Below, piece after piece: positions 9,943 through 19,493 of a DNA stretch of 52,824 bases (position 1 is the stretch's first letter; every line of letters starts with the position of its first letter). Below the pieces are notes generated by a model. It saw only the letters and a list, made by a program, of their open reading frames with translations. It was not told the origin of the DNA and made no database searches. The position numbers were made by a program, and so were the translations under genes. The DNA is from Planctomycetota bacterium (GTDB taxonomy: Bacteria; Planctomycetota; Planctomycetia; Pirellulales; Pirellulaceae), in the NCBI GenBank assembly GCA_029979005.1, contig JAPOIJ010000010.1, positions 1 to 52,824 on the forward strand. Reading direction: 5' to 3'.

Positions 9943-10655
9943 TTGAAAATTTCACTTTTTATTCCCTGCTATGTCGATCAGCTGTCGCCACACATCGGAA
10001 TTGCGATGGTCAATGTTCTTGAACGTCTGGGACACCAAGTTGATTACCCCGAGGGTCAAACCTGTTGCGGCCAACCTGCATTTAATTCAGGCTATTTCCC
10101 TGAAGCGAAAAAAGTCGCTGATCATTTTTTAGATACCTTCGCGGATGCGGATCTGGTCGCAGTTCCTTCCGGATCCTGTACTGCGATGATTCGAAAGTTT
10201 TATCCTGAGCTTTACCAGGATTCGCCTCAATCCGCAGAAGTGTCGGAACTCAGCGGTCGCGTATTTGAATTTACTGAACTGCTAGTGAATCAACTTGGCG
10301 TGACCGATGTCGGAGCGAAACTGGAGGGAACAGCCACCTACCACGATGGTTGCCATGGCCTCCGTGAGCTTGGAATAAAGGATGCCCCGCGAAGGCTACT
10401 TGAGAATGTCGAGGGATTGTCTTTGGTAGAAATGGATGAGGGACAATCTTGCTGCGGTTTTGGCGGCACCTTTGCCATTAAATTCCCTCAAATCTCGACC
10501 GCAATGACTCAAGTCAAACTCGGCAGCGCCACGCAAACGGAAGCTGACTACCTGATCTCCGGTGACCCAAGCTGCCTGATGCAAATAGGGGGGTATTTCA
10601 GCCGCCAAAAATCACCTATCCAATGCCTTCACATTGCAGAGGTACTTGACCAGCA

Positions 10656-10659
<4 letters not shown>
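9943..10659 (+). CDS. lutA: Lactate utilization protein A, CCG-domain Fe-S protein (TTG start)
   Basis: 238 residues. The start is a TTG at 9943: the conserved N-terminus (KISLFIPCYVDQL) begins there and no ATG lies early enough to keep it. Two CCG motifs typical of LutA/heterodisulfide-reductase-type subunits are present: C41-C42-G43 (TCCGQPAFNSGY) and C170-C171-G172 (SCCGFGG), with the accompanying cysteine at residue 137 (DGCHG). With LutB and LutC it forms the cytoplasmic L-lactate oxidase complex that converts L-lactate to pyruvate. Its stop overlaps the lutB start as ATGA. Divergence from the rhamnose genes suggests it handles lactate made from lactaldehyde. The weak start codon could lower LutA synthesis relative to LutB; this is inference. 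Confidence 0.93.
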
Positions 10660-12058
<1,399 letters not shown>

Positions 12059-12062
<4 letters not shown>

Positions 12063-12769
12063 GCCGAGATGCTATCCTAGGCCGAGTCCGTGAAGCCTTG
12101 AGTGTTGAAACAGATACCCATGTTCGCGAAGTCGTAAAAAAATCCCCCCACTCACTTCCCGTCCTCGCCAATGGCCCCGACGGGAGAACCCAGGCGGTCA
12201 AAGAATTCCTACCTTCGGTAGGCGAATCCCTTGAAGAGCACATTGCTGCCTTCAAAGTATTATCCGACAAATTACAAACAGAGTTTATCGTCGTTCCGTC
12301 AATCGATTCGGCTCGACAAGCAATTGAGCAACTTCGCCAAAAACACGAGTGGGAGCGAGTCGCAGTTCACAATCATGATTTGGTTCAAACTTGCGTTAAC
12401 CAACTTTCCGTTGAATTCTTAGATACCAGCGTTAATTACGACGCTCATGCTTTGGAAAAATGCGACGTCGGAATTTCCGGATGCGACGCGTTGATTGCAC
12501 AAACCGCCAGCGCACTGGTGACCAACCACTCCGCTGGCGGCCGGGCACTTTCGGTTTTACCACCGCACCATGTAGTTGTCGCTGATGCATCGCAAATGGT
12601 GACGACAATGGCAGACGGATTCGCGTTAATTCGCGAAAAACATGGTGATAACTGGCCAAGCTTTATTTCATTTATAACTGGGCCAAGCCGGACCGCAGAT
12701 ATCGAAAGAGTTCTTGTTCTAGGAGCGCACGGCCCCAAAAAATTAACGATCATCATGATCTCTGCATGA
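12059..12769 (+). CDS. lutC: Lactate utilization protein C (LUD domain)
   Basis: 236 residues from the ATG at 12059. An in-frame upstream start at 12044 exists, but 12059 makes the exact ATGA overlap with the lutB stop seen at the previous junction, and the family N-terminus (MSRDAILGRVREAL) begins there. The LUD domain is recognised by VGISGCDALIAQTASALV and by a C-terminal TGPSRTADIERVLVLGAHGP. It is the third subunit of the L-lactate oxidation complex. It closes the operon; about 100 bp of spacer follow before an unrelated glycosyltransferase. Confidence 0.93.
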
Positions 12770-12872
12770 TGTCGACCAAAGCAATTTAGATCAGGCCAAC
12801 TGCTTCAATGGTCTTCAGTCTTTAACTACCAACACAAAGAGCCCGCTCCAACTAGCACGATTGACGAACGCT

Positions 12873-14138
12873 ATGGTATTGACATTTGGCTGGATTGCTC
12901 TGGGAGGAATCGCATCACTGACATTGGTGCAGGCCATTATTGTCAATTTGCATCGCCGGTTTCTTCAATCTTCGGTTGCCGCAAGTATCGACGGCGCATT
13001 TAGTCCGCCGGTTGCCATCATCCTTTGCGTGCGCGGGAACGATCCTCGCCTTGTCGAATCAATACGGGCAATTAGTGAATTGAATTATGATCCGTTTTCA
13101 ATCCACGTCGTCGCAGACGATCCGGACGACGAAGCAATCCAAGTCATTCAACAAGAGATGGAAACGAATCCATCGTTTAAGCCGAGACTCCACTTTTTAT
13201 CCAACCCTTCTAAATGCAGAAGCCTGAAATGCTCGGCGATCATCGAAGCAATCTCCAATCTCGATCATTCGATTGAAGTGATTGCGATAATTGACTCGGA
13301 TGTCATCCCTGATCCTAACTGGCTAAGCGACCTTATCATGCCGCTCTCAGATCCAACGGTTGGTGCGACAACCGGAAACCGCTGGTTCTCCTCCGCCGCT
13401 CCCAGCCTCGGGTCATCCGTCAGGCAAATTTGGAATGGTGCAGCCGTCGCCCAGATGACTTGCTATGAAATTCCCTGGGGCGGTTCCTTAGCAATTAAGC
13501 GATCGGCCTTGGAATCTTGCAAGCTCAAGGAGCACTGGTCTGATAAATTTTGCGAGGACACCACGCTTCCCTCCCAACTCAAAGCACACGAACTCCGTTT
13601 GGTGCGTGTACCCAACCTGATTCTGAACAACGATGAATCGACAACGTTGAAAGCAACGTTCCACTGGGTAAGCAGGCAACTTTTGACGGTACGGCTCTAC
13701 CATGCCGCATGGCCTCTTGTCGTTTTCCACAGCTTGTTTTCGCTCGCCTGTCTCATTGGCTGCATCGTTCTTATTCCGATCTTGTTCGTAGCAGGTTACA
13801 CAAGGGCAGGCATTCTCCTCGCGATCGGATTTGCGTTTTTCCAATTCATCAACGCGGTCCTGTTTTCTCAAATTCAAAAAAGCAACCTATCAGTCATTAA
13901 CAGCCGCCTTCCAGATCCCCCGATCAAGCCTTCTCAGCCAGGAATCCTTGCCTTTTTGATAACGCAAGTACTCTATCCCTGTGCGACGCTAAAGACAATC
14001 TTCACCCGGGTCGTTTCGTGGCGAGGGATCTCATATTCGATTGGCTCGAGAAATCAAATAGAGATGATTCAGTACCTGCCTTTTTCGAACACTACCAACA
14101 GCGACGGGCAGCCTAACGAATTGCATTCAATCAATTAA
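12873..14138 (+). CDS. Membrane-bound family 2 glycosyltransferase
   Basis: 421 residues from the ATG at 12873; a TTG four codons upstream (12861) is an alternative and neither has a convincing ribosome-binding site. An N-terminal membrane segment (about 4-26) precedes a GT-A domain with PPVAIILCVRGND, a DxD-like IIDSDV (Asp141/143), WGGSLAIKR, and a catalytic-type EDTTL (228-229). The segment VSRQLLTVRLY (about 266-276) resembles the (Q/R)xxRW-type motif of processive or lipid-directed GT2 enzymes. Two or more C-terminal membrane helices follow (LVVFHSLFSLACLIGCIVL). The layout resembles ceramide-glucosyltransferase and hopanoid-glycosyltransferase relatives, so a lipid acceptor is possible; donor and acceptor are not readable. 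Confidence 0.82.
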   Translation: MVLTFGWIALGGIASLTLVQAIIVNLHRRFLQSSVAASIDGAFSPPVAIILCVRGNDPRLVESIRAISELNYDPFSIHVVADDPDDEAIQVIQQEMETNPSFKPRLHFLSNPSKCRSLKCSAIIEAISNLDHSIEVIAIIDSDVIPDPNWLSDLIMPLSDPTVGATTGNRWFSSAAPSLGSSVRQIWNGAAVAQMTCYEIPWGGSLAIKRSALESCKLKEHWSDKFCEDTTLPSQLKAHELRLVRVPNLILNNDESTTLKATFHWVSRQLLTVRLYHAAWPLVVFHSLFSLACLIGCIVLIPILFVAGYTRAGILLAIGFAFFQFINAVLFSQIQKSNLSVINSRLPDPPIKPSQPGILAFLITQVLYPCATLKTIFTRVVSWRGISYSIGSRNQIEMIQYLPFSNTTNSDGQPNELHSIN

Positions 14139-14182
14139 CAACCGGACAATTGTCGACAGAGCGAAATCCACATGACTCGAAT

Positions 14183-15694
14183 CTATTGATTCGTCTGCGG
14201 GTTTTCCGTGATCACTGTTTCTAACGGCTCTGTCCAATTGATTGCAATCTTTGGATTTTCTGTCCGTGAACGATCTAACTCCTCTGAATCGTGTCGCATC
14301 AACAGGTCATTGATTTGAATGTCACTCAGCTTGAGAACAGGGCTCGAGTCGTCGGGCAACCCCGGGGTCACGTCAAACCGCCCCTCATTGGCAAGTAATT
14401 GCCATTGCCCACCGCCAGGCCCATGAATATCAAGTCCGAACTTAAAAATTCGATCGGTTCCATTGATTTTTAACGCCCCCATCATTTTCTGGGCGGCCAA
14501 AGCGATTTCCGTCAGATGCGATTCAATCCAGCGCACAACTTTCGGGGAATCCTCTTTTTCTTTGCCCCAGCGATTCTCTTTGCCAAAGTCGATCAGTTTA
14601 AAAATCATCTCTTGATCAATCGAAGGACACTCAAGGTGACCGGCAAATTGACTAACATTCCGCTTGTCGAAATGCGGATCGCTGGTCTCATAGGACGCGT
14701 AAATACTGGTATTTTCAAATAGTTTCTTCGCCAACTCGCTATCCGCAGTTCGCTCAGAATCAGCACCACAGAATTTCACCCCATCGGAATGGAAATACTT
14801 ATAACAGTACTCAATTACCTCTCTCGCTGATGTGCATTGGTCAGGTACTAAATGATAAGTTCGTCCATGGGCTTCTGGTGTCCGGACTAAATGACAGATA
14901 GTCTTTGAAACCCAATCCACCGGAACAACATTCCGAGGTTCATCACCTTCAATCGGAAGACTGATTGGAGTTTCGATCACACCATCTGCATTTTTGGATT
15001 GCTCCGGGACGAGCATGGCCATCAATCTAAGATAGAGAAACAGACCGTGGTAAGTAGACGTGTAACCGGTTCGTGAATCACCGGAAATTACCGCTGGTCG
15101 ATAAATTGTTTTGGATTCAAAAAAATCGCAAGCTTGAACCAACTGCTCCGCTTCGAATTTACTAATTTCGTAATCGTTACGAAAAGTTTGGTTTACGTCT
15201 AATTCATTTTCGTAAACGGTAGCTTCGCGTTTTCCACAAACATAAGCAGTTGAAATGTAGTGGAAATCGCGGACGTTACAGCGTTTGGAAAAATCCAGCA
15301 CATTCTGTGTTCCACCAAGATTCGTTTTCCAGGGCTCTAATTCCCGTGAGGCACTCTGAAATTTCAAAACGGCAGCACCATGAATAACCTGGTCAAGAAA
15401 TTTTTCCGACCAACTAAGTTGCTTAGAAGAGAGCCCGAGATTGGTCTTTGTCACATCACCCGAAAGCAAAACCGGACGAGGGAGACGGTGACCTAACTTT
15501 CTCTCCCACATCTGAAGGATGCCCTCAACCCGCTCGCGAACCATTTCCTGTTTCGTGGGGCGAACAAGAACCGCTAATTTATGTCCTTTTAGCAACAGAT
15601 CTCGCATCAGGTAGCGGCCAACCAATCCGGTAGCTCCAGTGAGCAACGTATAGCTCTTGCTCGATCTATGTCTCGAATCTATTTGGTTATTCAC
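14183..15694 (-). CDS. NAD(P)-dependent SDR / thioester-reductase-like protein with SCP2-like C-terminus
   Basis: 503 residues. It starts at a GTG (15694) with AGGA seven bases upstream. The N-terminal extended Rossmann domain shows TGATGLVGRYL (about 19-29) and the active-site YEISK in the NDYEISKFEAEQL segment. It resembles the NAD-binding-4 (fatty-acyl reductase/male-sterility) and nucleoside-diphosphate-sugar epimerase groups. The last ~110 residues (KMMGALKINGTDRIFKFGLDI, then a small beta-rich region) resemble an SCP2-like lipid-binding domain; this part is less certain. A lipid-linked reductase or epimerase role is plausible beside the convergent glycosyltransferase, but substrate and reaction are not known. 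Confidence 0.72.
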   Translation of the reverse strand: MNNQIDSRHRSSKSYTLLTGATGLVGRYLMRDLLLKGHKLAVLVRPTKQEMVRERVEGILQMWERKLGHRLPRPVLLSGDVTKTNLGLSSKQLSWSEKFLDQVIHGAAVLKFQSASRELEPWKTNLGGTQNVLDFSKRCNVRDFHYISTAYVCGKREATVYENELDVNQTFRNDYEISKFEAEQLVQACDFFESKTIYRPAVISGDSRTGYTSTYHGLFLYLRLMAMLVPEQSKNADGVIETPISLPIEGDEPRNVVPVDWVSKTICHLVRTPEAHGRTYHLVPDQCTSAREVIEYCYKYFHSDGVKFCGADSERTADSELAKKLFENTSIYASYETSDPHFDKRNVSQFAGHLECPSIDQEMIFKLIDFGKENRWGKEKEDSPKVVRWIESHLTEIALAAQKMMGALKINGTDRIFKFGLDIHGPGGGQWQLLANEGRFDVTPGLPDDSSPVLKLSDIQINDLLMRHDSEELDRSRTENPKIAINWTEPLETVITENPQTNQ

Positions 15695-15958
15695 TAAAAT
15701 TTCCTAAGCGTTTCGTACCCAATGCTCATTCGGACCGACTGGCACGAAAAACTGCTACAATTGGAGTCAACCTAGCCGTCGCAAACGCACCAACAAATAG
15801 GTGGTTTGCACAAGACAGGAAGAAGAGTAAAGCATGAGAGCCACAGGCAAGCAGTGATTTTCCGTTTATGTTCATCACAGTGCCCTTAACTCACGCTTTT
15901 TACTATAGTCCCTTATTCGACGACTTACGCAACGAAAAGTTTCGTTTGAAAGAAAAGC

Positions 15959-17206
15959 ATGCGACAAAATCACAATAATAAGCGTTATTTTCGTACTCCA
16001 GGGCTTAATACAACCTCCCTCGTTCTACTGGTTTGGTGCGTTTTCCTGCCATTTAAAGGACTTAACGCCCGCCAGGCTCCCGAAACCCCAATTTTTCCTA
16101 CCGAACTTACTGCTTCTCAAATTAACGAAGGCTGGATCTCACTTTTTGATCAAAAATCGCTTTTTGGCTGGAAACCAACCTCAGATGCCGATTGGAAAGT
16201 AGAAAACGGCGAGATCCGAATCAATTCTGGACAACCGGGATTATTACGAACGACAAGTCAATTTGATGATTTCGAGCTATTCGTTGAATTTAAAGCCGAC
16301 GCGGGAACCAACAGCGGAATATTTTTTAGAACCAGCCCTAACCCCAGAAACGTTAACCGCGATTGCTACGAACTAAACATTGCCCCTCTGGACAATCCGT
16401 TTCCGACTGGATCGCTGGTTGGTCGAAAGAAATGCAACCCCAACGTATCTCCCAACCAGTGGCATCGTTTTCACGTTACCGCCAATGGGGCGAATATAAA
16501 AATCAAAATAGATGATGAAGAAGTTCTGAGCTATCTAGATCCCACCCCACTTGGACGTGGTTACATTGGCCTTCAGCTAAATCAGGGAGCTATTGCGTTT
16601 CGCAATATTGCCTTGAAACCCCTGAATACTCGCCCTCTGCTCGCTGGGCAATCGCTCGACCAATGGGATACGAGCCAAAAACTCAACAGTACTTTTGAAT
16701 TAACCGAGCAAAACGAGTTACGTATCTTGAACGGAAAAGGTCAGATAGAATCAAAAGCTGTTTTTGGAGATTTCATATTTTCAATGCAATGCAAAACAAA
16801 TGCGACTGGCCTCAACTCTGGCGTGTTCTTTCGGTGCATTCCAGGTGAGATAATGAATGGCTATGAAAGTCAAATACAAAATCTATTCAAAAACAACGAC
16901 CCGTCCCAACCCGTCGATTGCGGTACGGGAGGAATTTTTCGTCGCTCTGATGCCAGACGGGTGAACGCCCTCGATCAGACATGGTTCACCAAAACCATTA
17001 TTGCTACCGGACCTCACGTCAGCGTTTGGGTAAACGGGTACCAAGTAACGGACTGGAGTGACACTCGTAAACCTGACCGAAATCCACGCCGCGGTCTTCG
17101 GCTGGAGAAAGGCACTATCATTTTTCAGGGGCACGACCCAACGACCGATATCCTCCTCAAAAACATTCGTGCAAAAGAAATCGCACCAAGGCGACCTTCC
17201 CAATAA
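15959..17206 (+). CDS. Secreted protein with two DUF1080 domains
   Basis: 415 residues. A signal peptide occupies roughly residues 1-38 (basic start, SLVLLVWCVFLPF core, cleavage near LNA-RQ). Two copies of the DUF1080 sandwich follow. The first, at about 58-220, has GWISLFDQKSLFGWKP and TNSGIFFRTS. The second, at about 225-405, has LLAGQSLDQWDTS and LNSGVFFRC. DUF1080 is the 3-keto-disaccharide hydrolase/laminin-G-like family. Tandem copies are common in planctomycete exported proteins and suggest glycan binding or hydrolysis. It is a separate gene from the partial DUF1080 protein at the left edge and has no Lys-rich tail. Confidence 0.86.
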   Translation: MRQNHNNKRYFRTPGLNTTSLVLLVWCVFLPFKGLNARQAPETPIFPTELTASQINEGWISLFDQKSLFGWKPTSDADWKVENGEIRINSGQPGLLRTTSQFDDFELFVEFKADAGTNSGIFFRTSPNPRNVNRDCYELNIAPLDNPFPTGSLVGRKKCNPNVSPNQWHRFHVTANGANIKIKIDDEEVLSYLDPTPLGRGYIGLQLNQGAIAFRNIALKPLNTRPLLAGQSLDQWDTSQKLNSTFELTEQNELRILNGKGQIESKAVFGDFIFSMQCKTNATGLNSGVFFRCIPGEIMNGYESQIQNLFKNNDPSQPVDCGTGGIFRRSDARRVNALDQTWFTKTIIATGPHVSVWVNGYQVTDWSDTRKPDRNPRRGLRLEKGTIIFQGHDPTTDILLKNIRAKEIAPRRPSQ

Positions 17207-17257
17207 AGCGATATTCTCGGGGAACATCTCGTTACGAGCTGGGCTGAATGCCAAAGG

Positions 17258-18193
17258 CTATTTTGCTTGTAGTTTTCGCAGCTTCTTGGGCAGTGGGAAA
17301 CTGACATGCTCCTCGCGGACGATCACCGGCTCCACCGTGGCGCCGTACCGCTGGACCAGCCACTCTATGCATTCATTTACTACGGTTTCCGGTGCGCTTG
17401 CGCCGGCTGTCATGAATACGGTCTCGACATTCTCTAGCCACTCTACCTTCAAGTCGGCGGCTCCATCAACCAAATATGCAGTTACCCCTTCGTCCTCTGC
17501 TAATTCCCGCAAACGTTGACTGTTGGAACTATTTTGACTGCCCAGGACGAAACAAATATCCGCTTGAGTTGCGATTTTCTTTACCGCCTCCTGACGATTT
17601 TGGGTCGCATAGCAAATATCCTCTTTGGGTGGATTCACGAGGTTTACGAACCTCGATTTAAGCTTTTCAATAATACGATTAGCATCATCCACTGACAGTG
17701 TAGTTTGTGTGAGGTAGGCGACTTTCGCATCATTGGCAATTTCAAGAGCATCAACACCTTCTACGTCCTCAACCAAAATCATTGAATCTGGTGCTTCCCC
17801 CATGGTGCCAATCACCTCATCGTGACCTTCATGACCAATCAAGAATATGGTGTATCCCTCACGCGCGTATTTCACAGCTTCCAAATGAACTTTGGTGACC
17901 AGAGGACAGGTCGCATCAATCGCGTTTAAATTCCGTTCTTGCGCAACTCTCCGAATCTCAGGTGAGACTCCATGTGCTGAAAACAAAAGTACTGAACCAA
18001 TTGGAACTTCCTCAAGATGGTCGACAAAGATCGCACCTTTTTCTTTAAAAGACTCGACAACATACTTGTTATGAACGATCTCATGGTAGACGTAGACCGG
18101 CGATCCGAATTCTCTCAATGTCAAATCGAGACTTTCGATTGCCATATTGACCCCAGCACAAAAACCTCTCGGGCTGGCGAGTAAAATTTTCAT
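17258..18193 (-). CDS. ispH: 4-hydroxy-3-methylbut-2-enyl diphosphate reductase
   Basis: 311 residues, the standard IspH/LytB length. The three cluster-ligand cysteines are in PRGFCAGVNMAI (Cys12), DATCPLVTKVH (about residue 95) and the ICYATQNRQ segment (about 193). The substrate-site histidines in HEIVHN and SAHGVSP and the SSNSQRL motif are present. It reduces HMBPP to IPP and DMAPP, the last step of the MEP isoprenoid pathway, using a [4Fe-4S] cluster. The ATG at 18193 has GGAG seven bases upstream. It is divergent from a squalene/phytoene-synthase-like gene, so both ends of an isoprenoid pathway may be regulated from one spacer. Confidence 0.96.
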   Translation of the reverse strand: MKILLASPRGFCAGVNMAIESLDLTLREFGSPVYVYHEIVHNKYVVESFKEKGAIFVDHLEEVPIGSVLLFSAHGVSPEIRRVAQERNLNAIDATCPLVTKVHLEAVKYAREGYTIFLIGHEGHDEVIGTMGEAPDSMILVEDVEGVDALEIANDAKVAYLTQTTLSVDDANRIIEKLKSRFVNLVNPPKEDICYATQNRQEAVKKIATQADICFVLGSQNSSNSQRLRELAEDEGVTAYLVDGAADLKVEWLENVETVFMTAGASAPETVVNECIEWLVQRYGATVEPVIVREEHVSFPLPKKLRKLQAK

Positions 18194-18540
18194 TCATCCA
18201 CTCCAATGTTCGAAAATGGAAAACGAACGGCCGTTCCCCATAGCGCAATCACGTATCTCGTTAATGCGACTCCTTCCAGTTTAGCTGACCGCTTCCTTTT
18301 TCGGGAGGTAACCCTAAAGGTTAGGCCCATTTGGCACGAATTCAGAGATACTGGCCAAGGTTATATCCGGCTCCGTCGAAAAAGTGAAAAAAAGCCAGAA
18401 AATACGATTCCTAGCCCCTCTTTTACTCAATCCTGTTGGCCGAGTGACAAACACTACACGTTTCCCACTCAATTCGTTAGGCTAACGGATGAACGGGTCG
18501 CTTCTTAGATCCGTCACTCGTACTAATTCCCGCAAGATTG
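18194..18540. other. 347-bp divergent spacer between ispH and a prenyl-synthase-like gene
   Basis: No convincing gene is present; a 100-codon plus-strand frame (18206-18508) has no family character. A perfect 12-bp palindrome, GAACGGCCGTTC, sits at 18225-18236, 32 bases upstream of the ispH start. A smaller repeat TAACC-CTAAA-GGTTA lies near 18308-18322. The spacer should hold promoters for both genes. Confidence 0.5.
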
Positions 18541-19467
18541 ATGCTTACATCTCCGAACCATATTGAACTTAATTCGAATGCGATCGAGCGTGGCTATCGA
18601 AGTTGCCGCGGTGCGGCAAGGCGATATTTTAAGTCACACCTTTGGGCCACCGTAAATCTACCTCGAGATCAGCGTCGTGCTCTGGATGCCATCCTGTTCA
18701 ACCTAATGCGCACACTCGATTTACTCGATCTTGAAAGCGCAGATGGACGATCTCTGGATGTCTGGTTCGAACTTCGGGACGACCTTAGTGATGCCTTCCG
18801 AGGGCAATGTACATCCGTCGAACTGGCTGCACTCGTTGACGCCAGTCGGCGTTTCCAAATCCCGAAACAATTTATTTTCGACCCGCTGCGTGGTGCTGAC
18901 CTTTGGATTCGAAACCAAAAATTCCAAACCTTTGGAGAGCTCGAATCATTTTGCAGTTACGTTGGAGGTTCCTCGCTAGTCTCCGCCATGCCAATTCTAG
19001 GGGTGATCAAACCTGACTTTGAAGTGTTGGCGATTGAGTGCGGAAAAGCAATCATGCTGACGCAACTACTGGCGAATTGCGTTAACGACATGAAACGCAA
19101 TAGAACATTCCTCGCCCAGGATGATATCGTGCGGTGCGAACTAGATATTCCCCGACTAAAGCTTCGTCGTCCCAGCCCATCACTTATTCATTTCGTGCGA
19201 CTCTATGCTTCGCGCATTGAAAAAATGTTTTTCCGCGCTAAACACCTTGCTGAACACTTAGATTTCGATGGCAAACGCACACTAAAATCACTATTGGCGT
19301 TGCATTGGCAGATGCTTCTGAAGATGCAACTCACGCCCGAGACTATTTTGTGCGAAGAGGGCATACTCAACCGCCATGAAAGACTGGCGTTTAAATCGAG
19401 GCACTTACTTGGCCTAGAACGAGAGATTCCAATTTTCATTTCAAAACAATCAAATCAGTCGCACTGA
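18541..19467 (+). CDS. Divergent squalene/phytoene synthase-like protein
   Basis: 308 residues from the ATG at 18541 (a TTG lies immediately before it). The helical pattern and partial motifs match the squalene/phytoene synthase superfamily (HpnC/HpnD/CrtB). The N-terminal YRSCRGAARRYF and NLMRTLDLLDLE sit where the first Asp-rich motif is expected. A central VGGSSLVSAMPILG and QLLANCVNDMKRNRTFLAQDD sit where the second motif and its R-I/L-Y-L-P-x-D tail are expected. Several canonical aspartates are missing: the first motif retains D-x-x-D and the second keeps only one Asp before the tail. Either a diverged enzyme or a non-catalytic partner is possible. The opposing neighbour, ispH, supports an isoprenoid link. 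It is likely hopanoid- or carotenoid-related, but activity is uncertain. Confidence 0.7.
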   Translation: MLTSPNHIELNSNAIERGYRSCRGAARRYFKSHLWATVNLPRDQRRALDAILFNLMRTLDLLDLESADGRSLDVWFELRDDLSDAFRGQCTSVELAALVDASRRFQIPKQFIFDPLRGADLWIRNQKFQTFGELESFCSYVGGSSLVSAMPILGVIKPDFEVLAIECGKAIMLTQLLANCVNDMKRNRTFLAQDDIVRCELDIPRLKLRRPSPSLIHFVRLYASRIEKMFFRAKHLAEHLDFDGKRTLKSLLALHWQMLLKMQLTPETILCEEGILNRHERLAFKSRHLLGLEREIPIFISKQSNQSH

Positions 19468-19493
19468 CCTCAACCATGGCAGACTGACGCTGT

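Noticed and set aside
18206..18508. 100-codon plus-strand frame between ispH and the prenyl-synthase-like gene
   Set aside because: No domain, no signal, no clear ribosome-binding site; it overlaps the expected promoter region.
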